From the NCBI RefSeq assembly GCF_048544455.1, contig NC_133526.1:4418001-4482000 (forward strand): DNA of 64,000 nt, given 5' to 3'. The DNA is from Silene latifolia (lineage: Eukaryota; Streptophyta; Magnoliopsida; Caryophyllales; Caryophyllaceae). Below the pieces are notes generated by a model. It was not told where the DNA came from. It did not search any database and saw only the letters and a list, made by a program, of their open reading frames with translations. Within the stretch, counting starts at the first letter, position 1. Each line of letters begins with the position of its first letter. Positions 60,180 through 64,000 of the stretch are shown piece by piece. A program made the position numbers and the translations under genes.

Positions 60180-61499
60180 TTTTAGCTCTGAATGATGTTG
60201 ATAATCCTGTTTTGTTGGAATGATCACAGCTTGACATACAATTGTCGGGTTTGGATGTCAAACTCGAGAAAAAAGAACATACATCCGGATCACGTACTAT
60301 TTTAGATTTATTTATTTGTGTTTTTTTTTTTTTTTTGAAATCTATTTATTTGTTTTTAAATATGTGTATTTTTTTTTAGCTCATGACCTCAAACTTTACT
60401 TGTTTTTTGAGTATTTGTGTATTTTTTTCTGAGTTTATTATAGTTTATTATAAGTTTGATTTTAATTTTTTTTTTCCGTCAAAACTTAAATTTAACTAGA
60501 CTTATTATATAATGTTTTTGAATTTAATGTTTAAGTAAATGAACTCAGAAACTTTATTGTAAAATCTTAATTTTTAAAACAAAACTCAAAAGCCGTGGAA
60601 CTCTCACTTGACCTATTTTTATGGATAATTTGATTAGTTTTAATTTGATTACTAATATTTTTTTTTATTATTTTCCAGATTAAATCGGTCTTGTTTGTTG
60701 TTAGTAATGTCTTAATTCGATTAGTTTAATTGATTTGTTTGTCGATTAAGTTTAATTGGTCTGTTTTTTGTCGATTAATTTTGTTTCGTTCGATTAAGTT
60801 TGTTTCGTTCATTCGCTTAATTTTGGTTCATTCTAAATTACTTGTATACCGTCTGAGGCTCCTCCTAAACACCAATAGAAAAGATCGAATAATGACGAAT
60901 TCCAGATTAGTAGTAGTACCCAACTCAATATAAACAATTCTCTTCAGAAGTTCACCATGTCTATCAATGTTAAGTTCAACTGTTGCCAAGTCCTTCACCA
61001 ACACAAAGATGCAACATACAACCGACAAAATTTCGCAAGTGAAACAAACGGCGGGATGCCTGTGCAATTACCCATGTAAGGGGTGATCAATCTCACCATA
61101 TTAACTTTAAATAGATTGTAGTAACAAATAGCGATATCGCTTTGATACATAATTATAGAGCCAAAGAACAAAGGAACTTAACTCAAACCGGTTAATAATC
61201 TGTTTCTCTCCCCAGCAATTATATTACAATAAGCTCTCAATTTGATCCCCTCCCCCTCTGTTATGTCCCGAGAGTCTCTCTACACGTCCTACACTAGAAA
61301 ATCACATAAATCAAACAACGATACATACAATGAAAAAATAAAACAAAACAACAGGACGTAAGACAATCACTCTCGCTGACTGGCTCAAAATGAACCATTT
61401 TTTTTTTTTTGAGTCTCGGTGTGTCTACACTGGATCAATCAGCCTGTAATGTATGCAACACCAATGGCTTCATGTGGCTGGTTACATCCAAATGTATAA
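60180..61499. other. Upstream region of the RUS5-like gene
   Basis: Holds the promoter of the minus-strand RUS5-like gene and the 3' untranslated region of the next minus-strand gene. Poly-T and TTCGATTAAGTTT-like low-complexity repeats at about 60600-60830. No other gene supported. Confidence 0.5.
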
Positions 61500-62883
61500 T
61501 CAAGATGACAGTTGGAACCTGCCGGAAGGCTTCTTTCTCCGCCAACCCTAAAACATGACAGAATACACTGATGAGGTAAAGCCTCAACAATACGAAGGTT
61601 ACAAATCTATAATTATGAGTTTTGTAAGAGACGGTCTTACACGTGCAGAATAAACCAAAACTTCATTGAGCTATAGGGTTAATAGGCTGGTGCACAATTT
61701 CACATGTCAGACCATCTCATATACTCATACCCTTCCAATTTATACTTTCCCCATCTAGTATTCGATTTTGATGATAAATTGATGTCAACTTTAACGGTTT
61801 AACCGATAACTTGTCTATAATATACAATCGCTACCAACTTCAATGGTAATATGAAACAAGTTAATAATTTATAATCAAATATGACAAAGTTTACCTTATA
61901 TAATTTCATATAATTAACGAAATTAACAGTCAAAGTTGACAATGGGGACCACCAAAGTTAAAACAAAAAATGGGAGGATGGAGGATTGGAGGTGGTAAAT
62001 TTTAGAGGTTTCACAGGCTCTATTTCATCTTTATCTTCAAGATTAGTACTCCCTCCTATTCATGGTTTTCTTCCCTTTGTTTGTGGGCACGTATTAAGGC
62101 GAGAAATAAAATAAGAGTAAAAGAGTTTGGTGAGGTTGGTGATAGGAGAGAGAGATGAATAATTACGAATTAAATAAGGAATTGTGGGGCCAAAACATTA
62201 AGAAAAGTAATAAAATATGGGTAAAAGAGTTGAATGGGGTTTGGTGATAGGAGAAAGGGATGAATAAAATAAGAGGAAAAGTTTCCAAAATAAGAAAAGG
62301 GAAGAAAACATGAATAATCCGTTTTAGGAAATAGGGAAGAAAACAGTGAATAGGAGGGAGTATAAAATGTATTGGCAAGCCTCAATAAAAGGGATGTTGC
62401 TAACCCACTCTTTCAAAATAGTCAGTCTTGTATGAGATGCTCTCACACGTGAGTGAGACCAACCCATTTTCTATTTCGTTAATCATAGGATTAACGAGTT
62501 GATTTCACACAAGTAAGACCCTCTGAACTACTCAACTACTACTTCATCTTCAAAAAAAGGGGTGAAGGATGAGGATGAGGATTTGGTGAACTTACAAAGG
62601 CTGCATAATAGACGAATGTCAACAAGGCAAATGCAACAAATCCAATTTGGAATACATTATACCTGCAAATGACAAAGAATGTAAGTATTTCAATAGATCT
62701 TAAACGGGATTAAGTATTTCAATAAATCTTAAAACGGAATTAAATACGTAAAAGAGAATAAATTTAACTAACTTGTATAAGTACTTGATCCCGCGAAGAG
62801 ACTGCAGCGTATGGCCAAAAATTTCCTCAGCAGCAGTTGCTTGTGCATAAAAAGCAAATGCACTGGAGCAGAATTGAATTACA
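61500..62883 (-). CDS. 3' part of an unrecognised small membrane protein gene
   Basis: Three minus-strand exons fit: 62883-62773, 62662-62596, 61547-61500, all GT-AG with closing phases, ending in TGA at 61502-61500. Their product holds a helix-prone segment VIQFCSSAFAFYAQATAAEE, the stretch IFGHTLQSLRGIKYLYKY, a likely membrane span FQIGFVAFALLTFVYYAAF and a basic tail GWRRKKPSGRFQLSS, which suggests a cytosolic C-terminus. Upstream exons are not found in 62884-64000 and probably lie past the window edge. I do not recognise the family. The 3' untranslated region would run through 61440 and on toward 61200. Confidence 0.6.
62049..62360. mobile_element. Stowaway-type MITE in an intron
   Basis: Ends CTCCCTCCTATTCATGG and GTGAATAGGAGGGAG, flanked by TA, 312 bp. 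It lies in the intron between 61548 and 62595 of the unrecognised gene. Long minus-strand frames across it are fortuitous. Confidence 0.88.
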
Positions 62884-63285
62884 CTGAAATACCCAACAGA
62901 AGCACCAAGATCAGATGCTGAAGTAAAGTCATTAAAACAGCCAAAGGTTTATGATCAAGAAAAAAAAAAGCTAATATTGGAAAAAAACACTATATCAGTC
63001 CCAAAATTGTTTCCCCATTGGACTTTGTGGACACAAATGTTAATGTTAGCCATTAATTCTCCAAAAATATGGAGATATAATATATAATTGCCATGTTCGA
63101 TTTGTCAAAATAACTATTTTCATATCACCGTGTTTTAAAAGAAGTTACTATTGCATATTGTGAAGAAGTAAAGCCCTAACCACAGCTACAAGCCTACAAC
63201 TACTGAAAGGCGCTACTGAAAGCTTTTTTTAAGGTCATGTAAGAGGAGCAAGCCTGGAAAGTCTTTGATACTTTGGTTGAGGGAG
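62884..63285. other. Upstream intron or flank of the unrecognised gene
   Basis: A pyrimidine-rich stretch on the minus strand precedes the acceptor at 62884. No further exon recognised. Confidence 0.4.
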
Positions 63286-63286
63286 C

Positions 63287-63430
63287 AGCCCTTAAACCAA
63301 CAACAACAACAACAACAACAACAACAGCAACAACATAGCCTTAATCCCAAAATGATTTGGACTTTGGAGTCGGCTGACATGAATCATCTTTTAGAACCGT
63401 CCATGGGTGAACGCACACCTCAAAATGCCA
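63287..63430 (-). mobile_element. RTE-type LINE 3' tail, copy 1
   Basis: On the minus strand it reads GATTCATGTCAGCCGAC... GGGATTAAGGC then a TTG trinucleotide tail (plus strand CAACAACAAC, 63299-63334). This is the usual 3' end of plant RTE LINEs. The CAA run is not a coding poly-Gln tract. Confidence 0.65.
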
Positions 63431-63775
63431 ACAAAAAAATAGCAAAGGAAAAGTGAAAAACAAAAGGGGAGTGAAACATAATACAGAAATCAAGGTAAAC
63501 TTATAGTTTTTAAAATCGAAGTCCGAATTTCTTTTATAAAAACTTAAAATTTAAATCGGGAATAAAGATTAAAATGCTTTTAAAAACCGAAGTAAAATTT
63601 AAGTGGTCCGAATACCTTAAAAGTGAACCAAGTAAAATATATAAGAAAGTTGTTGATAAAAAGGTGTAATAAATCCGAGAATAACAAAAAACAAAAAAAA
63701 TTAAATAAAAGCACTAAATATGTCAAATAACATCAAATACTAAAAATCCACATGTATTAAAAAAAATTATGAAAG

Positions 63776-63900
63776 GAGCAGCCCATCAACAACAACATCA
63801 GAGCCTTAATCCCAAAAATGATTTGGGGTCGGCTGACATAAATCATCCTTTCGAACCGTCCATGGGTGAACGCACGCCTCAAAATGCGAATAAAATTATG
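63776..63900 (-). mobile_element. RTE-type LINE 3' tail, copy 2
   Basis: Same core as copy 1 (CCTTAATCCCAAAA-TGATTTGG, GGTCGGCTGACAT, CCGTCCATGGGTGAACGCAC) with a short CATCAACAACAACATCAG tail. Confidence 0.65.
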
Positions 63901-64000
63901 AAAGGAGGGTGGAATGGGCCTCATACATTGTGAAAAAGAGAAAACAAATTGGTCCAAGTAGGCATCATTTATCCACCACATTCAAACGGGTTGATATAGA

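Noticed and set aside
62163-62385. Hydrophobic minus-strand frames
   Set aside because: They lie inside a Stowaway MITE.
63265-63456. Poly-Gln frame
   Set aside because: The CAA run is the complement of an RTE LINE TTG tail.

Overview
The window is nuclear DNA of a flowering plant, almost certainly a eudicot. It is AT-rich and intron-bearing. It is crowded with plant transposon families (Ty1-copia, Ty3-gypsy, Stowaway, hAT and Mutator-type MITEs, Helitrons, a tRNA-derived SINE, RTE-type LINE tails), and its host genes match plant families. Nothing in it fixes the species; a member of Caryophyllales is possible but is only an impression.

Layout. (1) 1-17962 is a nest of LTR elements. An old gypsy element with only Gag and protease domains (7614-8683 and 17079-17962, 3' LTR 17495-17962) has taken in a Ty1-copia element (window start to 7613) and a coding-poor long-LTR element (LARD-like, 8684-17078, TSD AGGGG) that landed in a 78-bp tandem array. 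(2) 17963-37870 is gene-poor: MITEs, a solo LTR, Helitrons and SINEs, plus a broken U-box E3 ligase gene (PUB17-like, 21817-24287) interrupted by a MITE that itself carries a hAT MITE. (3) 37870-50040 holds three intact-looking genes: an ABCG half-transporter of the ABCG14 type (+, 5 exons), a small lipid-transfer-like protein (+, 2 exons) and a nuclear poly(A)-binding protein of the PABN type (-, 6 exons), the last two convergent. (4) 50227-53705 is a Helitron nest with two copies in opposite orientation, followed by an orphan heat-shock-element plus TATA pair. (5) 54449-60179 is a complete 15-exon RUS5-like (DUF647) gene on the minus strand, and 61500-62883 is the 3' end of an unrecognised membrane protein gene on the same strand. 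RTE-type LINE tails lie near the right edge.

The host genes do not form a pathway: cytokinin-type export (ABCG14-like), apoplastic lipid binding (LTP), mRNA 3'-end processing (PABN) and a plastid-associated DUF647 protein are ordinary neighbours. Exon models were built by hand from splice signals, reading frame and remembered family sequence; all reading-frame phases close. The most unusual items are the clustered divergence of two otherwise near-identical LTRs, an in-frame poly-Phe intron in the LTP gene, a duplicated splice acceptor in the ABCG gene, a probable GC-AG intron in the RUS5-like gene, tandem and nested Helitron termini, and the orphan heat-shock promoter.
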